The position numbers and the translations under genes are program-made. Shown in pieces: positions 29,944 through 38,021 of a stretch of 64,000 nt of DNA (the first letter of the stretch is position 1; every line of letters starts with the position of its first letter). The notes beneath the pieces were generated by a model. The model was not told the origin of the DNA. It worked only from the letters and a program-made list of their open reading frames with translations, and searched no databases. Origin of the DNA: Bacillus mycoides (GTDB lineage Bacteria; Bacillota; Bacilli; Bacillales; Bacillaceae_G); assembly GCF_018742245.1 (NCBI RefSeq), contig NZ_CP036132.1, positions 2,909,001 through 2,973,000 of the forward strand. The letters run 5' to 3'.

Positions 29944-30465
29944 GGGGTATCGCTATCAAGCTAAGCTTATGCAAAGTCAATTTTAGGCGAGATTGTTTCT
30001 TTTTTCTAAAGGGCAAGTGTAGGTGATTGAAAGATTTGCATACGAAATAAACCCTAACTGGTTTCACTTTTTTGAATTAAGCGGCTTGGTTATCAGACAG
30101 GGTACAATTGTAAACGACACCTAATATATCAAAGACCGTTTTTTCTCATATCGATGAAGAATCACACGAGTTGGGACTTTATCAGTCATAGCTACATTTT
30201 GGCTCACCCATACACATAAAGCTACTAAATCTTTTGCTTGGTACTTACTGGTTCGTTATACAAAACCAACATCTCTAGCAAGATCCCGTAAGGTATTTGG
30301 AGATAAAAAACTTTGAATCTCTTGAGCAAATAGTTGTAATTCGTCAGACACAGAAACAGACATAAAAAACGCCATCCTTTCCTAGGATTCTACAGAAAAA
30401 ATAGCGTATTTTTTCATTTTAGGGGGCATTTCTTTTTATTAGTTTGATACCGAGGTAACGATACC
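29944..30465 (-). mobile_element. Decayed IS231-like element (522 bp)
   Basis: GGGGTATCG at 29944-29952 and its complement at 30457-30465 bound the unit. Next to them are IS231-type end sequences (CTATCAAGCTAAG at 29953-29965; TTAGTTTGATA near 30440). Inside is a transposase reduced to its first and last codons. No target duplication is visible. Confidence 0.6.
30077..30363 (-). pseudogene. IS231-type (IS4 family) transposase remnant with central deletion
   Basis: From the ATG at 30363 (AAAGGATGG upstream) the frame reads MSVSVSDELQLFAQEIQSFL, then SPNTLRDLARDVGFV, a TAA stop, and RTSKYQAKDLVALCVWVSQ. This is the N-terminus of an IS231-type transposase. Near the right it jumps to the C-terminal codons KTVFDILGVVYNCTLSDNQ-AA, ending at 30077. 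That matches the end of the intact copy at 31247 (KKTVFDILGVVYEYTTSAHQ). The catalytic core is gone. Confidence 0.85.
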
Positions 30466-30468
30466 CCT

Positions 30469-30951
30469 TTATTGTTTTTCAGACTTCGCTTGTTCTAAAA
30501 TGTATGCTTCTTCTTGTTCCGGTGTCGCTAATTCGTATGCTTTACCAGTGCTGTTATTGTCCCATTCCCATAATAAATTATGCTCCTCAACCGATTGAGA
30601 GAAATCGCCTTCATACCAACGAACCAAAATCTTGAGGTACTGTTCTTTATGTTGTAAGGTTCCACTATTACTTTCATCAATCGCTCGACGTACTTTTTCG
30701 ATGTTTTCTGGAGTCATTTTTATAAAACCTTGCTTTTCGTGAGATAATACTTTTTGATGAGTCATTTTGTGCATTGCATTGATTATATGACGATCAGAGT
30801 TGAGGTCAAGTATTACCTCTTCCCCTTTAATTCTCTCAGTCTGCTTTTCCTTAACGTCTGAACCTGCATACGTACCGACTTTGTAACCAATAAAAATACC
30901 AACTGCTATAGCAATAACTAAGGTTGATGTGATTTTAATCCACTTTTTCAA
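30469..30951 (-). CDS. DUF6241-type membrane-anchored protein
   Basis: The 160-residue protein starts at a TTG behind a G-rich GGAAGAGG site. It has one N-terminal membrane anchor (about 5-24) and an extracytoplasmic domain with INAMHKMTHQKV, MTPENIEKVRRAI, and the W-x-x-x-F-S segment VRWYEGDFSQSVEEHNLLW. These motifs recur in the frameshifted gene at 34825-35393 and, more weakly, at 33973-34590, defining a local family that fits the DUF6241 group. The function is unknown. It lies between IS231-type ends (29944-30465 on one side, 31091-31110 on the other), so it may be a passenger of a mobile cassette. Confidence 0.75.
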   Translation of the reverse strand: MKKWIKITSTLVIAIAVGIFIGYKVGTYAGSDVKEKQTERIKGEEVILDLNSDRHIINAMHKMTHQKVLSHEKQGFIKMTPENIEKVRRAIDESNSGTLQHKEQYLKILVRWYEGDFSQSVEEHNLLWEWDNNSTGKAYELATPEQEEAYILEQAKSEKQ

Positions 30952-31090
30952 ACCTCTTCCCCCCCCTTTTTATTGAAGTGTACCATAAAAGAAGAACTGT
31001 ATACCCATATCTATCTGTGAGGTCTACATAACGCATCATTATCAGTAGTCAATGATGCATGAAATTTTCGTTCTGGGGGTAATTAAAAAT

Positions 31091-31110
31091 CTTAGCTTGA
31101 TAGCGATGTG
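31091..31110. repeat. IS231-type right end next to the intact IS
   Basis: CTTAGCTTGATAGCGATGTG matches the consensus of other ends in the island. The next 11-12 bases are the target duplication of the intact IS. Confidence 0.65.
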
Positions 31111-31119
31111 GTTCTACCC

Positions 31120-32769
31120 CACATCCATCAACTTAACGTATATTTTTATACAAAATGCGGTCTTTCCACGTAGTTTTTTATTATCTTTTATAGATGTTAT
31201 AAAAGTAGGCACATCAAATAAACCCTGACGGGTTTCAAATTTTTCGTTATGCTACCTGATGGGCAGAAGTGGTATACTCATACACAACACCTAAAATATC
31301 AAAGACTGTTTTTTTCTCATATCTGTGAGATTTTCGTCCGTTTCGCTGTAGGAGGTTAAACAGACGAAGGAGAATCTTTGATAATTCTTGGGTGTTTTTA
31401 TGTAGTGCTTGATGAAAAAGTAAGAAATAATCTTTAATTATGTACATCGCTTTATATTCACTTAGTTCTTTCTGTTTCTTACGTAACAGGAGTTCTCTCA
31501 TTTTAAACATAGTAGAAGAACATAATAGGATACTAATGAGTTGTCCATAAAGGTGGCATTCTAATCGCTCTTGTTTAATAGATTTACAACGATGAATTCG
31601 AAACCAAGATTTCCATATTTTAAATAACAGCTCAATTTGCCAACGCAGTGAATATAAATCATAGATTTTCTCTTTCGGTACCCATTCCGTAGGAATGTTT
31701 GTCATATATACTGTAATTCCTTGTAAAAGTTTCGTACGCTCTGTATATGTAATCCCTTTTTTCTTTTCACGAATAGCTCGATCATGTAGACGTTTCTGTT
31801 TTTGCTCCTCTGTACATCTATAAACCACAATGCGAGTGGGTAGTTTGTCTTTGCTCCCTACATATACATCATGTAATTCATACACTTGGCCAGGTTGTAA
31901 TTGGTTCATGATGTCTTCCAAATGAATTTGTATATATACCGGTCTCAATTGAGCAGGTTTTGTTTTAAATACCACTGTTTCGAATTCTTTTCTATATATT
32001 TTAGTTGGTAATTTAAGACGCGATAAATAATACCCTTCCTTATCTTGGATCGATTTAAAGTCTTGTAAACGAAAATACCCTAAGTCACGAATATATAGTT
32101 CATTCTTTTGTGTCATGTCCATTCGAGTCGCCCCATATGCCTGATCACTTCGTTTTCCTGGTTCAATTTTCACATCAGAAAACTCTCCACTCAACAAGTC
32201 ATACTCTAATTGAATTTTCACACCAGCTGTATGACTACAGCCTCCGGCACCAGGATAAGTAGCTGCGAATCGATCTGGAACTTGAAAGGTTGTAGAATCA
32301 AGGATGCGAATCCGCTCAAAGTAAGCAGAAAGAGAATGAGAAATTGTAGATGATCCTCCAATTTTAGCTTGTAGAAGTGTAGTAAATACATTTCGAAAGA
32401 AGGCTACAGAAGCCGAGTTAAATCGTCGATTCAGTCCCTCAGGACTTAATAAAATTCCTGTTGAAGTTTCTAATTGACTACAAAGTTGAGTAAGAGAGGT
32501 TGTAGCGATTTGTTGATTTAACCATACACACAAAGATAAAAAATGGTGCCCATGGCACTTACGTTTTCGTTTCATTCCACCTGCTTCTATAGCTAATTGA
32601 TTAAGTCTAGCGGGAGACATATATCGATATAACTCTTCGGCAAATAAAGACAGCTCTTGTTTTTGATGCATATTCATAAAAAGCACGTCACCCTTTCTCA
32701 TTAACATAAGAGAATAGTAACGTGCTTTTATGTTTAAGAATAGTCTAAATCCTTAAGTTGATGGATGTG
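31120..32769 (-). mobile_element. Intact IS231-like element (IS4 family)
   Basis: This 1650-bp element is bounded by inverted repeats CACATCCATCAACTTAA (left) and its complement (right, 32753-32769). The 11-bp direct duplication TGGTTCTACCC is present at 31109-31119 and 32770-32780, as expected for IS231. The transposase gene fills it. It landed exactly beside an older IS231-type end. The perfect duplication and intact frame indicate a recent insertion. Confidence 0.93.
31247..32677 (-). CDS. IS231-type transposase (IS4 family, DDE)
   Basis: I use the start MNMHQKQELSLFAEELYRYM at 32677, because IS231 transposases begin in this way. The 476-residue protein has the first catalytic Asp in RILDSTTFQVPD, the second in the ELYIRDLGYF strand, and the Y-(2)-R-(3)-E-(6)-K signature in YSLRWQIELLFKIWK. 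Nothing is truncated, so it may be active. Its C-terminal sequence lets the remnant at 30077-30363 be recognised. Confidence 0.93.
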   Translation of the reverse strand: MNMHQKQELSLFAEELYRYMSPARLNQLAIEAGGMKRKRKCHGHHFLSLCVWLNQQIATTSLTQLCSQLETSTGILLSPEGLNRRFNSASVAFFRNVFTTLLQAKIGGSSTISHSLSAYFERIRILDSTTFQVPDRFAATYPGAGGCSHTAGVKIQLEYDLLSGEFSDVKIEPGKRSDQAYGATRMDMTQKNELYIRDLGYFRLQDFKSIQDKEGYYLSRLKLPTKIYRKEFETVVFKTKPAQLRPVYIQIHLEDIMNQLQPGQVYELHDVYVGSKDKLPTRIVVYRCTEEQKQKRLHDRAIREKKKGITYTERTKLLQGITVYMTNIPTEWVPKEKIYDLYSLRWQIELLFKIWKSWFRIHRCKSIKQERLECHLYGQLISILLCSSTMFKMRELLLRKKQKELSEYKAMYIIKDYFLLFHQALHKNTQELSKILLRLFNLLQRNGRKSHRYEKKTVFDILGVVYEYTTSAHQVA

Positions 32770-32790
32770 TGGTTCTACCCCTATAAACGC

Positions 32791-32911
32791 AAAAAAAGAC
32801 ACCCTAAGGTGCCTTCCTGCGACTTGAACCATCTTAATTTTAATAATATGTATTGGACTCCCATCCAAATATTGTTTTACCATGTTAAGTAATGTTGGTC
32901 ATTGAGAAAAA
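32791..32911 (-). repeat. Dispersed 3'-flank repeat, copy 1
   Basis: It starts with the terminator-like A7-GACACCCTAAGGTGCC and continues with a segment (TTAATTTTAATAATATGT and following) shared almost base for base with 33593-33737. The minus strand forms GCACC-TTAG-GGTGT followed by T7, so it probably terminates the gene at 33177-33500. Confidence 0.7.
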
Positions 32912-33008
32912 AGAAAAAGCCCTATATAGGGGTATCACCACATGACTAGCCAGCACTCACACCCAAAAACAGGAGGGAATGATAAAATGTAGTTTAAGGA
33001 GGGCAAGA

Positions 33009-33119
33009 ATGAAAAATGTACATAGATGGTTAAATTATTTTGGTTTTATATGTGTGTGCATGTCTAGCTTCGGCTTTTTTCACCAAAATACTTGGGGGTA
33101 TTTCAAAATCTCAAGTTGA
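33009..33119 (+). CDS. Candidate 36-residue peptide with strong ribosome site
   Basis: AAGGAGGG lies seven bases before an ATG that opens MKNVHRWLNYFGFICVCMSS and ends SSFGFFHQNTWGYFKISS. The peptide is aromatic-rich and amphipathic to hydrophobic. Its stop codon lies in an IS231-type end (33111-33130), which therefore forms its last codons, so it may be a truncated product. No family recognised. Confidence 0.4.
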   Translation: MKNVHRWLNYFGFICVCMSSFGFFHQNTWGYFKISS

Positions 33120-33130
33120 TGGGCATGTGA
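33111..33130. repeat. IS231-type end (solo)
   Basis: CTCAAGTTGATGGGCATGTG is close to the classical IS231 terminal repeat. No matching left end was found nearby, so it is either solo or the partner has decayed. Confidence 0.6.
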
Positions 33131-33176
33131 CGGTGCCTCATGCTCACCAAGCTAGTTAGTGTATGTTAAGTAAACC

Positions 33177-33500
33177 TTATGGATTTGTATATCTCATCCA
33201 TCCACTTTCAGATTGTTTCGCTTTATACTTCCCATAAGACAGAAGCTTCATTGCCGAGCGATTGGCCGCATGAAAAACCAAGTTCAGCTTCCATTCTTCC
33301 TCCATTTCACTGGGATAGGTGGTAGATTCATAAACATAATAACCCGCCATGATACAGGGGATTACTTGCTCCGGTTCAAATCCATAAGCAGTTGCATCAT
33401 CCACAACCAAATCAATGATGCATCGGTTTCCATCTTTAACTTTTTTCTGGAGTAATTTTTTTACCGATCCTGGTACTAATTCTAATATTTTATCCTTCAT
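33177..33500 (-). CDS. Hypothetical soluble protein, 107 residues
   Basis: The start at 33500 follows GAGGTGACTAAC. There is no signal peptide or membrane segment. The sequence is MKDKILELVPGSVKKLLQKK, then a conserved-looking region VVDDATAYGFEPEQVIPCIMAGYYVYESTTYP, and an aromatic C-terminus. I do not recognise the family. It lies between two copies of the dispersed 3'-flank repeat; the left copy provides a terminator. The island context suggests accessory or mobile origin. Confidence 0.6.
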   Translation of the reverse strand: MKDKILELVPGSVKKLLQKKVKDGNRCIIDLVVDDATAYGFEPEQVIPCIMAGYYVYESTTYPSEMEEEWKLNLVFHAANRSAMKLLSYGKYKAKQSESGWMRYTNP

Positions 33501-33592
33501 GTTAGTCACCTCATCTTTTATCATGTCCAGATAACCTGGGGATATGTGTCAAACAGAATGAAATTCCAACCATAATTGCACAGGTCCTTTAA

Positions 33593-33737
33593 GAAAAAAA
33601 GGCCCCCTAAGGTGCCTTCTTCCGAGTTAAATCATCTTAATTTTAATAATATGTATTGGACTCCCATCCGAATATTATTTTACAAGGTTAAGTAATGTTG
33701 GTTATTGAGAAATATGGTTCAAATCTATATTTTAAAA
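33593..33737 (-). repeat. Dispersed 3'-flank repeat, copy 2
   Basis: A7-GGCCCCCTAAGGTGCC and the following sequence match copy 1. The extension up to 33737 (GAGAAATATGGTTCAAATC) also matches 35470-35527. It serves as a terminator-like element downstream of the DUF6241-like gene at 33973. Confidence 0.65.
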
Positions 33738-33779
33738 AGTTATATAGAAGAGAACAAGCTATTAATTAGGTGGAAAAAC

Positions 33780-33893
33780 ACATGCCGAACCGATCAAGTT
33801 AAGATATCATAATCCCCCTGAACGAAAATTTTGAGCATGTTGCTCGTATTTATTGTTTAAGGATAACTGGTTCTTTTAGCTTGATGGCGATGT
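33780..33893. mobile_element. Miniature IS231-derived element (about 113 bp)
   Basis: The left end (CACATGCC...GATCAAGTTAAG) and right end (TTAGCTTGATGGCGATGTG) are IS231-type. The subterminal CCCCCTGAACGAAAATTT is found inverted beside the end at 31091. There is no coding capacity, so it looks like a MITE or a collapsed mobile insertion cassette. Confidence 0.55.
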
Positions 33894-33972
33894 GATACTA
33901 CCCCCAAAGGAAATACCGTATTGCAGAGTAAAAACATTTTACTTCCTAGTGGAGTGAAATTCAATTTCATTT

Positions 33973-34590
33973 CTATAACTCTCCATGTCTCCACTCTTTA
34001 TTATGAATATCTAATCCTTCTTGACCAAAGAAATGGAGAATAAATTCTTTTTCATCACTATCAGTTTTTTTAGCTAGTTTAGATCCCTCCACACTTAGCT
34101 TTTTTCCAGAACGTAAATAATGAATTTCACTATAGTCTTCAACTGCAGATTCGAAATTTCCATCGTACCATTTGTTCAGAATAGATTCATATTTTTGTCT
34201 TTCATCATTATTGATAACATTTAAGTTGTTTTTTAAGTACTGAATGTTTTCTTTGGTCATTTGAAATCGACCTACATCACGGGTACCAGAAACATGAAGA
34301 TTATTCCCATTGAATATGAGTTTTTGGAAAGACATATGTATCATCATGTCATTTATAGTCTGCTCGTTTTGGATTTCTCCAATCGACTGTGCTGCTTTAG
34401 ATAAATCATCTTCACTTACTACATAACTATCTTTTTGTTGCTTTTGAATAGTTCGAACTTTCGGTTTTTCCTGAACCTTTTCTTCTTGTTTAGGTTTTGA
34501 TTCAGCTGCAGGCTTCTCATTTGAGCTACAAGCAGTCATACTCAGAAGTAATGTACCGCATGTTAACGCCGTAAGTAACTTTCGTTTCAT
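33973..34590 (-). CDS. Lipoprotein, distant DUF6241 relative
   Basis: The 205-residue protein has a signal peptide with lipobox SMTAC (Cys21), a charged linker (about 22-50), and a helical domain with INDMMIHMSFQKL, TKENIQYLKNNL and ILNKWYDGNFESAVEDYSEI. These segments parallel INAMHKMTHQKV and VRWYEGDFSQSVEEHN in the protein at 30469, so the two are likely homologous with different anchors (lipid here, transmembrane there). GGAGGG precedes the ATG. Unknown function, surface-located. Confidence 0.75.
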   Translation of the reverse strand: MKRKLLTALTCGTLLLSMTACSSNEKPAAESKPKQEEKVQEKPKVRTIQKQQKDSYVVSEDDLSKAAQSIGEIQNEQTINDMMIHMSFQKLIFNGNNLHVSGTRDVGRFQMTKENIQYLKNNLNVINNDERQKYESILNKWYDGNFESAVEDYSEIHYLRSGKKLSVEGSKLAKKTDSDEKEFILHFFGQEGLDIHNKEWRHGEL

Positions 34591-34707
34591 TTTTTCCCTC
34601 CGATCTGTATTAGTTATTTTAAATAGTTCTTTTTAAAATGTAAGATTTCTCATCTCATAGTAGCAAACGATTTATTTGTGTATTGTCATATTTTGTCGAA
34701 GGGTAAT

Positions 34708-34815
34708 AAAAAAAGACACCCTAAGGTGCTTTCCTCCGACTTGAGATCACATCTATGGATTGAAGAAATTTAGAAAAGATAAATACAAAAAGGGAAGCTT
34801 CTAACTATAATTTAT
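34708..34815 (-). repeat. Dispersed 3'-flank repeat, copy 3
   Basis: AAAAAAGACACCCTAAGGTG plus a second segment (TTAGAAAAGATAAATACAAA and following, to about 34815) that is also present at 40311-40372. It follows the frameshifted DUF6241 gene and holds its terminator. Confidence 0.65.
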
Positions 34816-34824
34816 AGATATTTA

Positions 34825-35393
34825 TTACTCTGCAACGTACTGAAGATCTCCTGATTTATGTAATGCGGCTGTTACTTCATCACCGAAATTATTTAAAGAG
34901 AATGTTTGCTCTTCTATCGGATCCATTTCTGTAGCTTCACCTATCTTGCCGTCTTGAAGTTCCCAGAAATAGTTATGTTCTTCTACGATTTTACTAAAAT
35001 CTCTATTTACCCATCTTTCAGTGATTGCTAATAGTTCTTCTTTGTTCTTAAAATCATTTTGGTTTAGAATGCTTCTTACTTTTCCTGCATTCTTTTTAGA
35101 CATAGGAGTTGCTCCCCGTCCGTCATTCACTTTTACTTTTTGATGAGTCATGCTATGCATAGCTGAAATAACTTCTTCTTCAGTAGAATTTTTAGTGATG
35201 TGAAGTTGTGCATTTGAACCTTCAATTTCTGCTTCATTCGATGGTGTGCTTCTTTATAATCAGACTCTGCAAAAGCATGCTTATCACTACCCATTGGTAC
35301 TTCAGCAAACTGTAACATTCCATAAGTCATACCAGCTGCAAGTACTATTACCCCTATGATAGATCCTAGCCAATACGTTAACTTCTTGTCCAT
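34825..35393 (-). pseudogene. Frameshifted DUF6241-type membrane protein gene
   Basis: The start MDKKLTYWLGSIIGVIVLAAG at 35393 (GGGGAAG upstream) encodes an N-terminal membrane anchor and then AFAESDYKEAHHR. At about 35245-35255 the frame shifts by one base, and the original sequence continues as TPSNEAEIEGSNAQLHITKN, then ISAMHSMTHQKVKVNDG, up to 34825. The second part aligns with the protein at 30469 (NAMHKMTHQKV, RWVNRDFSKIVEEHNYFWEL). Without the frameshift it would have about 189 residues. A sequencing error is an alternative explanation. Confidence 0.8.
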
Positions 35394-35534
35394 ATTCACT
35401 TCCCCTAGCTACATTTTAATATTCCATATAAATAATATTATATCGAATTACCTTTTTATGGATATATCATTTTACCACGTTAAGTTATATTGTTCATCGA
35501 GAAATATGATTCAAATCTATATTTTGCTAGATAT

Positions 35535-36083
35535 CTAATTACGACTAACTCCTAATTTCGATTCAACTTCAGTTAGATTAGCTAATGCGTTAATTAGTTT
35601 TTGATTGGAAAGTTTAATGGATTTTTGAGCTTCCTCCATTCTTCCTTTCAACGGAGCGATACCTTTCATCCCTTGAGTTACAGCTCTTCCAGCATTACTT
35701 CTATAATTCGTTGCTAGTCCAAACTCTACTCTAAATTTTTCGATTTTTTCTTTTAATACAGGATCGCTTAGTTTCGCACCATCTTTAAATGCTGTATTTT
35801 TATTGGATAGTTCATCGTATCTATTTGTATCTGCCTCCATTTTCTCTTTTAAAGCGTTCTGATCGACAGATGCAGGGTCTTTACTTGCTTCGCCCCAAAT
35901 AGGTCGCCATTCTTGATTCCATATCTCATCATATTCTTTTATCATGGAATCAATTTTTGGTTTAAGCTCATTTTCATATCTACTTTTATCAGTATTTACA
36001 GCTGTTTTTTGTTGCTCTTGTTTTTTCTTATCTTCATCTTGTTTGCATTGTTCTTCAACCTGCAAAATTACAGCTGTGAACAT
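35535..36083 (-). CDS. Coiled-coil lipoprotein-type gene missing its signal peptide
   Basis: The 182 codons encode a helical, charged protein (EDKKKQEQQKTAVNTDKSRY, IDSMIKEYDEIWNQEWRPIW) that resembles the helical domains of the surface lipoproteins in this window. The apparent N-terminus (MFTAVILQVEEQCKQ) is not a signal peptide and no ribosome site precedes it. The miniature IS231 element at 36126-36253 lies 43 bases upstream. Probably the export signal and start were lost there, so this is a 5'-truncated gene unless it starts within that element. Confidence 0.6.
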   Translation of the reverse strand: MFTAVILQVEEQCKQDEDKKKQEQQKTAVNTDKSRYENELKPKIDSMIKEYDEIWNQEWRPIWGEASKDPASVDQNALKEKMEADTNRYDELSNKNTAFKDGAKLSDPVLKEKIEKFRVEFGLATNYRSNAGRAVTQGMKGIAPLKGRMEEAQKSIKLSNQKLINALANLTEVESKLGVSRN

Positions 36084-36125
36084 TCTCTAAAATTTAGAGA
36101 TGTATAATAAAAAATAGCACCAAAT

Positions 36126-36253
36126 GCCCATCCACCTAAGATTTTAAAATATCTCCAAAACGAAAAATTTATATCTCTACAGTTATTTATGAGAATTCAG
36201 CTCATTTTTTCGTTTTTCAGATGAGTGTATTTCTTAACTTGATAGCGATGTAG
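36126..36253. mobile_element. Second miniature IS231-derived element (about 128 bp)
   Basis: The left end CAAATGCCCATCCACCTAAG and right end CTTAACTTGATAGCGATGTA enclose AACGAAAAATTT and its inverted partner. It is the same design as the element at 33780-33893, with no coding capacity. Confidence 0.55.
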
Positions 36254-36287
36254 CGGCTCCCCTTTTAGAATAGTAGAGTATAAACGT

Positions 36288-36323
36288 GAAAAAACTCATA
36301 ACAAATTTTGTTAGGAGTTTTTT
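36288..36323 (-). terminator. Terminator of the PepSY/lipoprotein genes
   Basis: AAAAACTC-TAACAAA pairs with TTGTTA-GAGTTTTTT. T6 on both strands. Confidence 0.85.
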
Positions 36324-36356
36324 AAAATACATGATATTTTATTTGTCAATATTTCT

Positions 36357-36680
36357 TCAATCTTCATTATTGATTTCTATTGTGCCTGTTCTAGCACTAA
36401 CCTTTAAAATATTTAACAGATTATCAGGTGTCTTGATTTCCAATTCATATTCAAATTTAGATTGTGCTAAGTTGTCATCTTCTAATTCGAATTCTTTTTT
36501 CACATTAATAATTTCTCCATTTGTATGAGCTAAAGAAATTTCACGAACTTGTTTCTCTGTGTAGTTTTCATTCTTTTTTGCATAATTGTAACCCATACCA
36601 TAATATCCACCAACAATAGCAATACCACTTACTAAAATAGCAATTACACTTATAATTATTTTCTTTTTATGTTTTAACAT
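36357..36680 (-). CDS. PepSY-domain membrane protein
   Basis: The start at 36680 (MLKHKKK) has AAGGAG nine bases upstream; the ATG two codons earlier is also possible. The 107-residue protein has one N-terminal membrane segment (about 7-28) followed by a single PepSY-like unit: KQVREISLAHTNGEIINVKKEFEL, then SKFEYELEIKTPDNLLNILKVSARTGTIEI. PepSY proteins often accompany sensor kinases and proteases as modulators. It is 14 bases downstream of a lipoprotein gene and divergent from a two-component system, so it may feed into that system. Confidence 0.8.
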   Translation of the reverse strand: MLKHKKKIIISVIAILVSGIAIVGGYYGMGYNYAKKNENYTEKQVREISLAHTNGEIINVKKEFELEDDNLAQSKFEYELEIKTPDNLLNILKVSARTGTIEINNED

Positions 36681-36700
36681 TTTCATCCACTCCTTAATGA

Positions 36701-37171
36701 TTAATCATCTATTCCAAATCTTACTTCAAGTGCATTTTCTGCTTGCTCTAATTGATCTTCAAGTATATCTTGTTCTCTTTCTTGTATTTGATATTGTTCA
36801 ACAGTTATCGTTCCAGCGTGATAATCTGCTTCTAACTGATCTTCAGATAGATCTATCTTGTCATCTAATTGGTCAATTTCTTTTTTTGCTGCTAAGTACG
36901 TATTTAAGTTATCTTCTTTTGCTCCAACTGATTTCGTGTTATTTGCCTTTTCTACAATAGATGTAACTTCGTTTTTGAAATCTTGTGTTTGCTTAGTATC
37001 ATTCATAGCAGGCCCTGTTTTGTGTGGTTCTTGTTGTAGTTGAGCACCTTCTTTTTGTAATTTATCATTTTCCACTTTCAGTTGTTTTACTTCTGTATTG
37101 TTATCAGATTGAGTAGAACAAGCTGTTAAAACTAAACAAGACATTGCTCCAATCATCATCCATTTTCCCAT
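36701..37171 (-). CDS. Coiled-coil lipoprotein next to a two-component system
   Basis: The 156-residue protein has lipobox LTAC (Cys18), then a coiled coil (EVKQLKVENDKLQKEGAQLQ) and further acidic helices (QIQEREQDILEDQLEQAENAL). AAGGGAGGAG precedes the ATG. It leads a two-gene unit with the PepSY gene and is divergent from the response regulator at 37347. Lipoprotein, PepSY protein and two-component system together look like an envelope-stress module. Function unproven. Confidence 0.75.
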   Translation of the reverse strand: MGKWMMIGAMSCLVLTACSTQSDNNTEVKQLKVENDKLQKEGAQLQQEPHKTGPAMNDTKQTQDFKNEVTSIVEKANNTKSVGAKEDNLNTYLAAKKEIDQLDDKIDLSEDQLEADYHAGTITVEQYQIQEREQDILEDQLEQAENALEVRFGIDD

Positions 37172-37346
37172 TATGTTCTCCTCCCTTTACATGTGCACCT
37201 TATCCATGTCCTTATATTACTGAACAAACATTAAAGGAAGATTAATGTGCAAAAAATAAAATGATATAATTAAATAGTTTCTAATCTTTCTTTAATGTTT
37301 TGGAATTATAGTGATACATATAAATAAGAAGAAAAGGAGAATGTTA
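37172..37346. promoter_or_regulatory. Divergent promoter region of the two-component module
   Basis: The 175 bases separate the lipoprotein/PepSY unit from the regulator/kinase genes. It is AT-rich and should hold both promoters. I see no clear direct repeat of OmpR type. Confidence 0.4.
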
Positions 37347-38021
37347 ATGCGAGTTCTTATTGTCGAAGATGAACAAGACTTACAAAATATATTGGTAAAA
37401 CGATTAAATGCAGAATATTATAGTGTCGATGGATGTGGGAATGGAGAAGATGCTTTGGATTATATAAGCATGGCTACCTACGATTTGATTGTGCTTGATA
37501 TTATGATTCCCGGAATAGATGGTTTACAAGTATTACAAAGATTACGCGCGGACAATAATACAACTCCTGTCTTGCTTCTTACAGCTAAAGATACGATTGA
37601 TGATCGCGTAACAGGACTCGACTTAGGTGCGGACGATTATTTAGTAAAGCCGTTTGCTTTTGACGAACTGTTAGCAAGAATTCGAGTGTTGATGCGAAGA
37701 AAAACAGGAAATACATCTAATGTGTTTGAAATCGCTGACCTAGTGGTGGATTGCAATATGCATAAAGTAACAAGGGGCGACCGAGTTATCAATCTTTCCA
37801 GTAAAGAATTTGCTATTTTAGAATATATGATTCGTAATAAAGAAGTTGTGTTAACACGAGATAAAATTGAGCAACATGTGTGGAATTACGACTATGAAGG
37901 TGGCTCGAATATTATTGATGTTTACGTCCGCTATCTTCGCAAAAAAATTGATAGCCAGTTTGAAACGAAGTTAATTCATACAGTACGAGGCACTGGTTAC
38001 GTATTGCGAGTAGAATCATGA
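37347..38021 (+). CDS. OmpR/PhoB-family response regulator
   Basis: The start at 37347 (MRVLIVEDEQ) follows AAAGGAG. The 224-residue protein has a receiver domain with acidic pocket E7-D8, phospho-acceptor Asp51 (LIVLDIM) and Lys in LLTAKD, then a winged-helix DNA-binding domain (INLSSKEFAILEYMIRNKEVVLTRDKI, VYVRYLRKKI). Its stop overlaps the kinase start (ATGA). It probably controls the divergent lipoprotein/PepSY unit and itself. Confidence 0.95.
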   Translation: MRVLIVEDEQDLQNILVKRLNAEYYSVDGCGNGEDALDYISMATYDLIVLDIMIPGIDGLQVLQRLRADNNTTPVLLLTAKDTIDDRVTGLDLGADDYLVKPFAFDELLARIRVLMRRKTGNTSNVFEIADLVVDCNMHKVTRGDRVINLSSKEFAILEYMIRNKEVVLTRDKIEQHVWNYDYEGGSNIIDVYVRYLRKKIDSQFETKLIHTVRGTGYVLRVES

